Below are positions 1 to 8,287 of a stretch of DNA of 18,261 bases, one piece after another; position 1 is the first letter of the stretch, and the number at the start of each line of letters is the position of its first letter. Below the pieces are notes generated by a model that was given only the letters and a program-made list of their open reading frames with translations, did no database searches and was not told the DNA's origin. Source of the stretch: Candidatus Dormiibacter sp. (GTDB lineage: Bacteria; Chloroflexota; Dormibacteria; UBA8260); contig JANWHI010000059.1 in NCBI GenBank assembly GCA_025450495.1, forward strand, positions 1-18,261. The letters are read 5' to 3'. The position numbers and the translations under genes are program-made.

Positions 1-68
1 GTGGCGCAGCCCGGTAGCGCACCTGCTTTGGGAGCAGGGGGTCGCTGGTTCGAATCCAGTCGCCCCGA
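1..68 (+). tRNA. tRNA-Pro (anticodon UGG), 5' end cut by the window
   Basis: The bases fold as a tRNA. There is a GCGC/GCGC D-stem, a CCTGC/GCAGG anticodon stem with TGG at 29-31 in the loop, a T-arm with TTCGAAT, and the 3' acceptor strand CGCCCCG followed by discriminator A at 68. Anticodon UGG reads proline CCA and, by wobble, CCG. Window base 1 corresponds to tRNA position 7, so the first six bases lie outside. No CCA is encoded at the 3' end; bases 69-71 are CTT. The coding-looking frame across this stretch is spurious. Confidence 0.93.
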
Positions 69-107
69 CTTCACATCAACACCCGCCTGCGGTCGAGCGA
101 ACCCGGG

Positions 108-127
108 AAGTCGCAGTTCTGCGACTT
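108..127 (+). terminator. Hairpin after tRNA-Pro, probable terminator
   Basis: AAGTCGCAG (108-116) and CTGCGACTT (119-127) are perfect complements, giving an 8-9 bp stem with a very short loop. The hairpin starts 40 bases after the tRNA. Only a weak T-rich tail (TTTCGTGTT) follows, so it may be an imperfect rho-independent terminator for the tRNA transcript, or a processing hairpin. The structure is seen directly; the role is inferred. Confidence 0.6.
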
Positions 128-266
128 TCGTGTTCCGGAGTGGTGCATCACCGCCATGCGTTTCCCCTTCTTGGCGGGGGACGATGCCGGTGCTCGCTCG
201 GAGCGCTTCATGGAGGGAGGTGCCCTCACATCCCGCCATTCACCTCGCTGTCACTGGGAGCCCGCA

Positions 267-3200
267 TTGTTGTCAAGGACGGCCCGCCGCGCGCTGACTG
301 TCCTGCTGGGCATCAGCCTCCCCGTCGTCGGTCTCACCGTGATGGGTGGGACGACTGCGCACGCGGCGGGAACGTCCATCTTCACGGAGAGCTTCAAGAA
401 CAATTCGGTCCCTGATCCGCATTGGATCGTCGGCGGGTCCAACTTCACGCCCTGCCTGACAGCCACCGGGAACAGCACCGTGACCCCGATCAAGAGCTGT
501 GCGGGGACCGCCGACGCCGCGGGGAGCGGAGCGGTTCGGCTGACCAGCGCCGCAAACAACCAGAGTGGATTCCTTTTCTACAACTCCCCACTTCCTGACA
601 CCGCCGGCATCGACGTCACGTTCGACGCCTACCAGTACAGCGGCACCGGCGCTGACGGCATCGCGTTCTTCATGACCGATGGTCAATACCAACTGCTGAC
701 GCCAGGCCAGGCCGGCGGGTACCTGGGCTACGCGGGCGGCAATCACGGCATCGGCGTCGGCAATGGGGTGGCCCACGGCCTCTTTGGGCTCGGCCTCGAC
801 GCCTACGGCAACTTCTCCAACTTCGAGAACAATCCCAACTGTGGCGGCGGCTACACCCCGTCCTTTGTCAAGGACGCGGTTGTGCTGCGCGGCCCTGGAA
901 ATGCCGACCAGTTGAACTACTGCTACCTGGCGGGGGCCAAGGCTGCCAAGACGCTGCACGTTGACGCCGCCACCGACCGCACCCACGGTGGCGCCAACGA
1001 TGTCGTCCGCCACGTGCACATCGTGGTCGACCCATCGAGCGACGCGACGCCGAGGGTGACTGTGAGCATCGACGGCGCCCAGGTGCTGCAGGCGGCCGAG
1101 CCGGCGATGAGCCCGACGGTGAAGTTCGGCTGGACGGCATCAACGGGTGGCAGCACCAACATCCACGAGATCCAGAACGTCACGGTGACCACGATCAATC
1201 CGCTCGGCCCGAGCCTGTCGGTCTCGAACACCGTCAACAACGGCGGGACATTCGCGTCGGGCGGTGGCGCTGCCGGCGATGCCGCCTACACCATCACCAA
1301 CGGTGCCGGCGCCAACTTCGAGACACAGCCCTTCACGCTGACCGTGCCCGTGCCGGCCGGACTTGGTTTCACCGGCACCACCGTCTCTGATCCCAACATG
1401 GTCTGCAGGGCGTCGACGGCGACGCAGCTCTCGTGCACCTACACGCCGACCGGGTACGGATTTGCGCCGGCGCAGGCGGTGACTGCGCATCTGCTCTTCT
1501 CGCCTACGGCCACCTACTCGCACAAGGACCTGGTGGTCACCGCATCGGTCAGCTCGCCGGATGGCGGGTCACCGACGGCCAACCAGACCTTGCAGATCAC
1601 CCCGCGGGCGGTGCCGAGCCCGATCACCACCACGGTGAACGTACCGGCGACGGTTGCGCAGGGCGCCAACGGCACTGCAGCGTTCACCTGGCTGCTCGGG
1701 CCCGCGGCGAATCCTGCGCTGGTGTCGTCGACGACGGTGGATGCTTCGGGGAATCTGACCATGACGCCGGTTCCCGGCGCCTCGGGGACGACGACGATCC
1801 CTCTGTCGGTCCAGGACGCAAGCGGGCTCACCTCGCCAACGGTCAACGTCCCCGTCACCGTGCGCCCGACCGTCTCGGCGGTTGTCGGGTCGGGCACGGG
1901 TCCGGCGCCGGTGTACGGCAACGTGCCGGCACCGGTGGGGACAGGACCGTTCACCTACACCTTCGCGACCACGCCCAATGCCGGAACACAGGGTACAGCG
2001 CAGTTTGTGGCGGGGTCGCCAGAGCAGGTCAAATTCACCCCGGTGCAGGGCTTCAGCGGAGCGGTGCCGACCTTCACCTACAAGGTGACCGATGCCGGTG
2101 GGGCGCAATCGGCGACGGCCACGATCGATCTCACGGTGAACAAGCCAGCAGCTCCGACGGTGGTGGCGGTGTCGGGAACCATTGATGCCAACACCACATT
2201 CACGCAGACGGTGCCGGCCCCGAATGGCGCCTCGCCCTTCGGATACGCGATCACGACGCCGCCGGTGGCCGGTACGGAAACGATCTCCAATGCCGGGGTG
2301 GTGAACTTCACGCCGCCGAACAATGCCAGCGGCGTGTACAGCTCGACATACCAGGCTCAGGACCAATACGGCCAGACCTCGAACAATGGTCAGATCCAGG
2401 TGACGGTGCGGCCGGTGGCGGCCAATTTCTCCGGCTCCGCCAACGGCACGTCGACGATCACCCTCGGCGCACCCGCTCCGGCCGGCACTGGCCCTTTCAC
2501 CTGGGTCGCGGCACCGCCGCAGACCAACGGCACTCTGTCGATGGATGTCGCCTCGGGCACGGTGACATTCACCGCGAACCTTGGCTATTCGGGGACATTC
2601 AGTTTCCCTTACTCGGTTTCAGACGGGGTGGGGACGAGCTCGACAGCGAGGTCGGTCACCATCACCGTGCTGGCGCCGCCGGCTCCGGTGGGCGTCACGT
2701 ACAGCAGCACCCAGAACGCTGACACCGCGGTGTCAGCACAGCTGCAACTGCCGAGCTCGGGAACCGGTCCCTTCACCTACTCGGTGGTCACCCCGCCGGC
2801 TTCTGGTGTCCTGGTCTTGCAGCCGGGCGGGCACATTGCGTACACACCGGCCGCAGGAACAAGCGGAATCGTGACCTTCACCTACCAGGTGACCGACCCC
2901 TACGGGTCCACCAGCTTGCCGGTCACGGTGACGCTGAACTTCCGCCCAGTGGCGCCGCCACTTTCGGGCAGCACCGTTGGTCCCCAGCCGGTGACGATCG
3001 CCGGGGGTTCGGTGGATGGAACCGGCCCGTTCACATACGCGTTGACGCAGCCGCCCGCAGCGCAGGGCTCGGCCACCGTCAACCAGGCGAACGGGGCGAT
3101 CACCTTCACCCCGACGCTCGGGTACTCGGGCACCGCCTCCTTCTCGTACACGGTCACGGGGGCCGGCCCGACGACGAGCCTCTCCGCACCGGTGACCGTG

Positions 3201-4727
3201 ACCGTGTCCCCTCCGCCGGCACCTGTCGCCAACGGGGTTTCAGGTAGCACCGTGTCCGGCGGGTCGACGACGGTGATCGGGTCGACGAGTTCGGGAGTCG
3301 GTCCCTTCACCTATGCAATCTCGCTACCCCCGGGCCACGGCACCGCGTTTGTGGGCGGCGGCAGCCTGCTCGACTACACGAGCACGGCGCCGTATTCGGG
3401 CGTCGATGCGTTCACGTACACGGTGACCGACCCGTATGGCACAACCAGCGCGCCAGCAGTGGTGATCATCACTGTGCACCCGATCGCGGCCAGCCCGGTC
3501 AACGGCTCGTCCATCGGACCGAACCCGGTGGTTGCGACCCCGGCGGCGCCCACAGGCACCGGTCCCTTCACATACAACCTGGTGTCGGGTGGCCTGCCGC
3601 CCACTGCACAAGGAACGACGACGGAGAACAGCAGCACCGGGCAGATCACCTTCACGCCGGTGAGCACCTTCACCGGCACGGTGACCTTCCAGTACACGGT
3701 GTCCGACGCCAACGGCCTGACCAGCGCGCCGGGGACGGTGAACTTCACCGTAAACAAGCCGGCATGTCCAGGCGTGTCGCCTGCGTCGGCGACAACCCCT
3801 GCCAACACAGCTTTGGACATCTCGCCACCGGCGGCGACCGGGACCGCGCCCCTCACCTTCCTGATCACCTCGCCGCCCACGTTGGGCACGGCGACAATCT
3901 CCGCGGCAGGCGTGATCCATTACACGCCCAACCTCAACGTGTCGGGCACCGACACTCTCCAGTTCACCGCGACGGATCCCTACGGCACGACCAGCGCCGC
4001 CGCGGTGGTGACCGTCTCGGTGACACCGACAGTGCAGGGTGTGACCGCGACGATGGTGGCCAACACCGTGCTGTTGCTGCCGACACCGGGGCCGGTCGGG
4101 ACCGGGCCGTTCAGCTACTCGGTGACCTCGCCGTCGCATGGCACAGCGGCGATTTCCGGCTCGGGTGCGCTCACGTACACGCCGGTGCACAACTTCGGTG
4201 GCACCGACGCCTTCACGTACCGGGCAACGCATGCCTCTGGCCAGCACTCCAACCCGGGATCCGTGACGATCACGGTGACCAAGCCCGCGGCGCCGACGGT
4301 TGGGGACGTCAGTGCGACGACGACGGTGAACACCGCCGCCGTGCTCAGCCCGGCGACATCCTCCGGCTCCGGTCCCTTCACATGGGCGATCGGGGTGGGT
4401 CCGCCATCAGGAACCGCCACGATCGACGCCGCCACTGGAGCGATGGTGTTCACCCCCGCCCCGGGCGCGCCGGGCATCGTGACCTACACCTTCGTCGTCA
4501 CGGATCAGTACGGCACCGCCAGCGCGCCGGCAACCGCAACCGTGCGCGTCACGACCACCTCGAACAGCAAAGCGACCACGGACACACCTCAGGCGCCCGA
4601 CGCGGGAGCGCATCTCCTCCGGCAGGCGCTGCAGGGCGGAGCGCTGATGGTGCTCGGGCTGCTGCTGTTGCTCGCGGCCATCACGACGCGGCGGCGCCGA
4701 GAAACGGCATCAGGCGAACCCAGCTAA
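267..4727 (+). CDS. Large surface protein: lectin-like domain, Ig-like repeats, C-terminal anchor
   Basis: This predicted exported protein is about 1,486 residues long. I chose the TTG at 267 because GGGAG sits six bases upstream and a classic signal peptide begins there: RTARR, a hydrophobic core, then AHA cleavage near residue 33. ATG starts at 210 (GGAG upstream) and 156 would add 19 or 37 residues of unconvincing leader. Residues about 37-310 resemble an L-type (legume-like) lectin: ADGIAFF near 129, GGYLGYA, and GLDAYGNFS near 178, matching the family's metal-binding D-x-Y-x-N strand. Residues about 315-450 form a DUF11-like beta domain. Eleven Ig-like repeats of 85-94 residues follow (453-1431), then a membrane helix (about 1459-1474) and an RRRR stop-transfer tail. 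No LPXTG motif is visible. It is probably a cell-surface adhesin or glycan-binding stalk. The ligand cannot be told from sequence. Confidence 0.88.
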   Translation: MLSRTARRALTVLLGISLPVVGLTVMGGTTAHAAGTSIFTESFKNNSVPDPHWIVGGSNFTPCLTATGNSTVTPIKSCAGTADAAGSGAVRLTSAANNQSGFLFYNSPLPDTAGIDVTFDAYQYSGTGADGIAFFMTDGQYQLLTPGQAGGYLGYAGGNHGIGVGNGVAHGLFGLGLDAYGNFSNFENNPNCGGGYTPSFVKDAVVLRGPGNADQLNYCYLAGAKAAKTLHVDAATDRTHGGANDVVRHVHIVVDPSSDATPRVTVSIDGAQVLQAAEPAMSPTVKFGWTASTGGSTNIHEIQNVTVTTINPLGPSLSVSNTVNNGGTFASGGGAAGDAAYTITNGAGANFETQPFTLTVPVPAGLGFTGTTVSDPNMVCRASTATQLSCTYTPTGYGFAPAQAVTAHLLFSPTATYSHKDLVVTASVSSPDGGSPTANQTLQITPRAVPSPITTTVNVPATVAQGANGTAAFTWLLGPAANPALVSSTTVDASGNLTMTPVPGASGTTTIPLSVQDASGLTSPTVNVPVTVRPTVSAVVGSGTGPAPVYGNVPAPVGTGPFTYTFATTPNAGTQGTAQFVAGSPEQVKFTPVQGFSGAVPTFTYKVTDAGGAQSATATIDLTVNKPAAPTVVAVSGTIDANTTFTQTVPAPNGASPFGYAITTPPVAGTETISNAGVVNFTPPNNASGVYSSTYQAQDQYGQTSNNGQIQVTVRPVAANFSGSANGTSTITLGAPAPAGTGPFTWVAAPPQTNGTLSMDVASGTVTFTANLGYSGTFSFPYSVSDGVGTSSTARSVTITVLAPPAPVGVTYSSTQNADTAVSAQLQLPSSGTGPFTYSVVTPPASGVLVLQPGGHIAYTPAAGTSGIVTFTYQVTDPYGSTSLPVTVTLNFRPVAPPLSGSTVGPQPVTIAGGSVDGTGPFTYALTQPPAAQGSATVNQANGAITFTPTLGYSGTASFSYTVTGAGPTTSLSAPVTVTVSPPPAPVANGVSGSTVSGGSTTVIGSTSSGVGPFTYAISLPPGHGTAFVGGGSLLDYTSTAPYSGVDAFTYTVTDPYGTTSAPAVVIITVHPIAASPVNGSSIGPNPVVATPAAPTGTGPFTYNLVSGGLPPTAQGTTTENSSTGQITFTPVSTFTGTVTFQYTVSDANGLTSAPGTVNFTVNKPACPGVSPASATTPANTALDISPPAATGTAPLTFLITSPPTLGTATISAAGVIHYTPNLNVSGTDTLQFTATDPYGTTSAAAVVTVSVTPTVQGVTATMVANTVLLLPTPGPVGTGPFSYSVTSPSHGTAAISGSGALTYTPVHNFGGTDAFTYRATHASGQHSNPGSVTITVTKPAAPTVGDVSATTTVNTAAVLSPATSSGSGPFTWAIGVGPPSGTATIDAATGAMVFTPAPGAPGIVTYTFVVTDQYGTASAPATATVRVTTTSNSKATTDTPQAPDAGAHLLRQALQGGALMVLGLLLLLAAITTRRRRETASGEPS
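1623..4560 (+). repeat. Eleven tandem Ig-like repeats, in alternating A and B types
   Basis: Each unit is about 255-285 bases long and carries the pattern GTGPFTY, then PP..GT, then FTP...SGT, then FTY.V.D..G.TS, ending in a V-rich strand. Odd-numbered units end with a D-x-Y-G-x-T-S type strand and a linker such as RPVA or RPTV. Even-numbered units lack the YG and end with linkers such as NKPAAP or TKPAAP. The first unit is the most divergent. Cysteine is almost absent; the one seen is in the linker after unit 8. The repeats are diverged at DNA level, so they are not a recent expansion. Confidence 0.85.
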
Positions 4728-4752
4728 CCGCACAGCGATCGCCGGCAGACCC

Positions 4753-6603
4753 TCACTCGGCGTAGCGGCGATGACGCCGCGGCCGCAGCGCCCATGCACC
4801 GACCGCGATCCCGCCGGCCACGGGGGCCGCCGCACGCAAGACGCCCGGTCCGGCAGGCGCCGGCGCCGGACACCACGGGTTCGCCGGAACGTTGACGCAC
4901 GGGTTGGGCATTGACGTCTGCGCCGCAGGCATGTGCAGGCTGAACTTCGCATCGGCCCGTGGATAGTTGGCCCCAACTGGTGGGCTTGGCGGCAGCGGAC
5001 AGGGGCTCGGGACCAGGGAGCATAGGGCCGCCTGCGCAGTCGGGCACGGCGCGAGCAGCTGCGACGCGCATTCCGCCTCGAAGAGAAGTGGGCCGACGTC
5101 GCCTCCGTTTGGTGTGGTGCACAGGCCGTGGTGAGGTCGGTAGGCGGGGAGGGTCTCGATGCCCGGCGGGTCGGTGATCGCGCTTCCTGCTGCGCCATTG
5201 ACCGGGTTCCTGTCACCCGAGAAGCAGTTTCCCGGGTTGTTGGGGAGGGTCGCCAACCCGATGTCGCCGTTGGTGGGATTGCCGTAGCCGCCGTTGTTGA
5301 CAAAACGGTTGTCGATGCTGACGTTGCCGACGGCCTGGTAGTAGCAGACGCCGACCGGTGGCGGAAGCCAGATGCCTCCCTGGCACTGAACCGGCACCTG
5401 TGAAGGCGCGGACTCCTGGTCGGGCAGGTCGGCGATCAGGGCACCCCACGCCTTGTTGTTGGTGACAACGTTCCTGTACAGCGTGATGTCCCTGGTGCCG
5501 GCGAGGATGAGCCCAGTGCCAACGGGTCCCCCTCCAGCGAGGCCTGAGGTGCCGTTGCCGGGGACGTCGGGGTTGTTGTTGTCGTGCAGGTAGTTGTACT
5601 GCCACACCGTGCACGAGGTGGTGCCTGTGGCACCCGTGTGGGGCTCGTGCGGATCAGCGAGGTCGCAGGCGCCCAACTGCGGCGACGGCCAGTCATCGTT
5701 GTTCTGCGCATTCGAAACCGGCCCCGTCTTGTTCTGGTCGCACTCGGTGTTCTCGACAAGCAGGTAACCACCGGCGTTCGTCGTCGAGATGCACAGTGCG
5801 CTGTTCTGGCCGTGGTCGTGCTTCATGACCGCGTCGCAGCGCTGCTGACACGCGCCGATGTAAAAGGACGAATCTGCCATGTTGCTGGCGTAGTCCTGGG
5901 TCCAACTGCCGTGGGTGCTGTCGCTGCTGAAGATGCCGTAGCTGCCGCTCGGATACTCGACGCCGCAGCACGGTCCCAGTGCCGCCTTGGTGGTGCTGGA
6001 GTATGTCGACGTTGCCGTCAGGTAACCACCCGTGTAGCCCGAAAGGCCGATGTGGCCGCCGCCGTCGCCGCCGTTCCACCAGATCTGGTTGCCCCGGGCG
6101 CCCGAGGCGCTGGTGAGGAAGTTGCAGACGGTGAGGTTGTCGATGGAGACATTGTTGGCGGTGAAGTTCGGGCCCCAGACCTCGATGCCATTGCGCCCCT
6201 GCGCGCTGGGGCCGAGGTCCTGGTCGCCAGCGGCAGAGCTGCATGGGACGGATGCCGTCGGCTTGGTGCCGTCGACGATCACTGTGTTGCGATTCATCCC
6301 GCGCAGGTGGATGTTGGGCGTGGAGATCCACACCCCGGCGGGCCAGGTCGGCACCTCGTAGTCTGCGCGCTCGCGGTAAACGCCAGGCCCGACCAGGACC
6401 CAGTCTCCCGGCTGGGCGGCGTCGACCGCCGCCTGGATGGTCGCGTACTGCCCGGCAATCGAGTTGTACGTCCCGACCCGGAGCACCCGCGGCGCGCTCG
6501 CGCTCGCACCTTCGGGGGCGAGGGTCAAAGACAGGATCGGAATGGTTGCGGCTGCGAGCACGGCTCGGCAGATGGGCCTGCGGCGTTGCTTGATTGGCGG
6601 CAT
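4753..6603 (-). CDS. Secreted cysteine-rich parallel beta-helix (pectin-lyase-fold) protein
   Basis: The protein is 616 residues long. ATG at 6603 is preceded by AGGA at a short spacing. Residues 1-36 are a signal peptide (RRR, hydrophobic stretch, ASASA). Next comes the typical N-terminal cap and first turns of right-handed beta-helix proteins: ATIQAAVDAAQPGD, then GPGVYRE, then repeated turns ending in N-rich ladders such as NNVSIDNLTV, YNYLHDNNN, ITLYRNVVTNN and GNVSIDNRFVNN. About 20 cysteines lie after the signal peptide, an even number and unusual for this fold, which suggests disulfides and an extracellular location. The C-terminus has a Pro-rich linker, an Ala/Gly-rich hydrophobic segment and a basic RPRRHRR tail, so it is probably anchored like its convergent neighbour. 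I see no clear catalytic signature, so lyase or hydrolase activity is unproven. NosD/DUF1565-type non-enzymatic proteins are an alternative. Confidence 0.85.
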   Translation of the reverse strand: MPPIKQRRRPICRAVLAAATIPILSLTLAPEGASASAPRVLRVGTYNSIAGQYATIQAAVDAAQPGDWVLVGPGVYRERADYEVPTWPAGVWISTPNIHLRGMNRNTVIVDGTKPTASVPCSSAAGDQDLGPSAQGRNGIEVWGPNFTANNVSIDNLTVCNFLTSASGARGNQIWWNGGDGGGHIGLSGYTGGYLTATSTYSSTTKAALGPCCGVEYPSGSYGIFSSDSTHGSWTQDYASNMADSSFYIGACQQRCDAVMKHDHGQNSALCISTTNAGGYLLVENTECDQNKTGPVSNAQNNDDWPSPQLGACDLADPHEPHTGATGTTSCTVWQYNYLHDNNNPDVPGNGTSGLAGGGPVGTGLILAGTRDITLYRNVVTNNKAWGALIADLPDQESAPSQVPVQCQGGIWLPPPVGVCYYQAVGNVSIDNRFVNNGGYGNPTNGDIGLATLPNNPGNCFSGDRNPVNGAAGSAITDPPGIETLPAYRPHHGLCTTPNGGDVGPLLFEAECASQLLAPCPTAQAALCSLVPSPCPLPPSPPVGANYPRADAKFSLHMPAAQTSMPNPCVNVPANPWCPAPAPAGPGVLRAAAPVAGGIAVGAWALRPRRHRRYAE

Positions 6604-6790
6604 CCCTTCCTACCCCTATCGCTGACAACGAACGACCACGTGGCTTGAAACGCCCAGAGTTCTGGAAAACTTGCGCTGGGGCTGGCCAGCATCCGCGCAC
6701 CTGCGCATCCGTCGACGCAGTCGAATCGAAGGATCGGGACAGGTCTATCGACGCGACCGCGAATGACGACCCGAAGCGGTACTGGCTATC
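6604..6790. promoter_or_regulatory. Divergent intergenic region between the beta-helix gene and the 257-residue gene
   Basis: This 187-base gap separates divergent starts and must hold promoters for both sides. I see no convincing -35/-10 pair. It contains an interrupted palindrome CCAGA-GT-TCTGG (6654-6665), which could be an operator, and two GCATCCG copies 16 bases apart (6689 and 6705). Function is inferred from position only. Confidence 0.35.
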
Positions 6791-7564
6791 ATGAGGATGG
6801 TGCACGATGCGTCGCTCGCCGTCCACATCGCCGTCAACGTCGCGCCCGGACCGGAGTCACTGATCGCAATCAACAGCAACCCCGACAACCACGTCACCGC
6901 GTACGCGATGACCGTTCTGCTGCCCGATGTGGAGGACGCGCAGCGCCTCGCCGCAGCCCTCGACGATGTGCGCCGACCTGATGGGCCCCTCGCGGTGATC
7001 GCCGTCCCGCCCGTCCGCGGGATCGCCTTCTTCGCCGACGCCGACCGCCAGGCGAAGATCGACCGCTGGTGGGCGCATGCCATCCCCGAGAACACCCTCC
7101 CCGTCCACCTCCTCCTGCACGAGACCGGCGTCGCTGAGTGGCTGCCCGGGCTCGACGGTCGATTCGTGGTCGGGGTCGCCTCGCCCGAGGACGGCGAGCA
7201 GTACAGCGGTCTGCGCAATGTCACCGTCGCCGGCGGGGACGCCCTGCTCGACATCGCGCTCGCCACAGTTGAGCAGTTCGCCTTCGAGCCCGTTTTCCGT
7301 GAGGACGCCTCGGTGCGCCTGGAGAAGCGCCTTCGCCGCCCAGCCGCCGACGCGGCGTCGCGCTTCCGCCGTGCACGGCTGCGCCCGGCCGACGAGGTGT
7401 TCACCGGGGCGGCGCCACCGCCAACCACCGGCCACCACCCCATCCCCAACCTGCCGCCCCCGGAGGGTGCCTCGGTTCTCAGCGAGGACGCCCGCCGCGA
7501 GGAGCTGGTGCGCGCCCTCGCCGAGACGCTGCGCCGCCTGCAGAGGATCCGCAGCATCACCTGA
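6791..7564 (+). CDS. Hypothetical protein, about 257 residues, family not recognised
   Basis: I do not recognise this family. The protein is soluble, with no signal peptide or membrane helix. Residues about 8-180 look like a globular alpha/beta domain with alternating hydrophobic strands (LAVHIAVNV, AYAMTVLLP, PLAVIAVPP, VHLLLHETG) and a notable DRWW motif. A Pro/His-rich linker (about residues 210-235) then leads to an amphipathic C-terminal helix rich in Arg, Leu and Glu (REELVRALAETLRRLQRI). The start is uncertain: ATG at 6791, ATG at 6797 and GTG at 6800 all lie close to a GAGG. Codon phase with G/C third positions and its position between other genes support it as real. The next gene starts only 9 bases after its stop, so it is probably co-transcribed with the HAD and PP2C genes. 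Confidence 0.75.
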   Translation: MRMVHDASLAVHIAVNVAPGPESLIAINSNPDNHVTAYAMTVLLPDVEDAQRLAAALDDVRRPDGPLAVIAVPPVRGIAFFADADRQAKIDRWWAHAIPENTLPVHLLLHETGVAEWLPGLDGRFVVGVASPEDGEQYSGLRNVTVAGGDALLDIALATVEQFAFEPVFREDASVRLEKRLRRPAADAASRFRRARLRPADEVFTGAAPPPTTGHHPIPNLPPPEGASVLSEDARREELVRALAETLRRLQRIRSIT

Positions 7565-7573
7565 CACAATGGC

Positions 7574-8287
7574 GTGGTGAGCAGCGAGCCGTCTCAGCGC
7601 ACCCTCCGCGGCGCCATCTTCGACCTCGGCGGGGTCATGACCGAGCCGCTCGCGACGCACCGCGCGTCGATCGAGGATCCTGTGCAGCTCGACCTGTTGC
7701 GCTTCTTCATGAACGAGTTCAGGGACGTCTACCACCTGCCCACCGGGGCCCACGATCTCCATCTGCTCGAGACCGGCGCGATCTCCGACGACGAGTTCTT
7801 CGACCGGATGACCGCGCGATACGTCGCCGACGGCGGCGACGCATCGGTGGACGCTCGCATTGCCCAGAAGGTGGTGTTCGGGCGCGGTCTTGCCGCCTGT
7901 GGCGCGATGATCGACGCCGTCCGCCAGGTCAAGGGCGCCGGCTACCGAACCGCCATGCTCACCAACATCTCGCGCAGTGGTGAGGCGCTGTGGCGGTCGC
8001 TGTTCCCAGTCGAGGAGCTGTTCGACGTGGTCGTCGACTCCTCGCAGGTCGGGCTGCGCAAACCTGACCCTGCGATCTTCCTGCTGACCTGTGAGCGTCT
8101 CGGATTGCGCCCCGAGCAGTGCCTGTTCGTCGACGACCTGCGTTGCAACGTCGAGGCCGCTGCCGACCTCGGCATGACCTCGCTGCAATGCAGCGACCCG
8201 GTGGCCGTCGCCGATGAGGTCGTCGAGATGCTGTTGGGCCGTCCCGCAGCCGCCGAGCCCGAGCCGAGCGAGAGCGCAGGGCGGTGA
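7574..8287 (+). CDS. HAD-superfamily hydrolase (subfamily IA-like phosphatase)
   Basis: The haloacid dehalogenase fold motifs occur in order. Motif I is FDLGGVMT with nucleophile Asp17. Motif II is the Thr-Asn of MLTNISRSG. Motif III is the lysine of LRKPDPAIF, and motif IV is the acidic pair in LFVDDL. Motif I has Gly in place of the second Asp, as is common in the YihX / epoxide-hydrolase-N-terminal-like group. The helical cap lies between motifs I and II. About 237 residues is a normal length. GTG starts at 7574 and 7577 are both possible. The product probably removes phosphate from a small metabolite; the substrate cannot be predicted. Its last four bases overlap the PP2C start, so the two are probably translationally coupled. 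Confidence 0.9.
   Translation: MVSSEPSQRTLRGAIFDLGGVMTEPLATHRASIEDPVQLDLLRFFMNEFRDVYHLPTGAHDLHLLETGAISDDEFFDRMTARYVADGGDASVDARIAQKVVFGRGLAACGAMIDAVRQVKGAGYRTAMLTNISRSGEALWRSLFPVEELFDVVVDSSQVGLRKPDPAIFLLTCERLGLRPEQCLFVDDLRCNVEAAADLGMTSLQCSDPVAVADEVVEMLLGRPAAAEPEPSESAGR

Noticed and set aside
1623..4560. Regular repeats as a CRISPR array or recent DNA tandem repeat
   Set aside because: Units are about 270 bases, diverged, in a single open frame and encode protein domains; there are no short identical repeats with unique spacers.
4728..4752. Bidirectional terminator between the two convergent surface genes
   Set aside because: Apart from the short palindrome GCGATCGC, no stem followed by a T-run on either strand is visible in this 25-base gap.
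5584..6648. Plus-strand open frame of about 354 codons opposite the beta-helix gene
   Set aside because: Its translation is low-complexity Val/Arg/Ala-rich, whereas the minus strand gives a signal peptide, beta-helix turns and a C-terminal anchor.
6718..6730. TCGAATC near 6720 as a copy of the tRNA 3' end (attachment site bounding an island)
   Set aside because: Only seven bases match the tRNA T-loop region; chance is enough to explain this in a window of this size.
6857..8188. Long minus-strand open frame opposite the 257-residue and HAD genes
   Set aside because: It spans two unrelated + strand genes, shows no domain, and the HAD motifs on + prove the coding strand.
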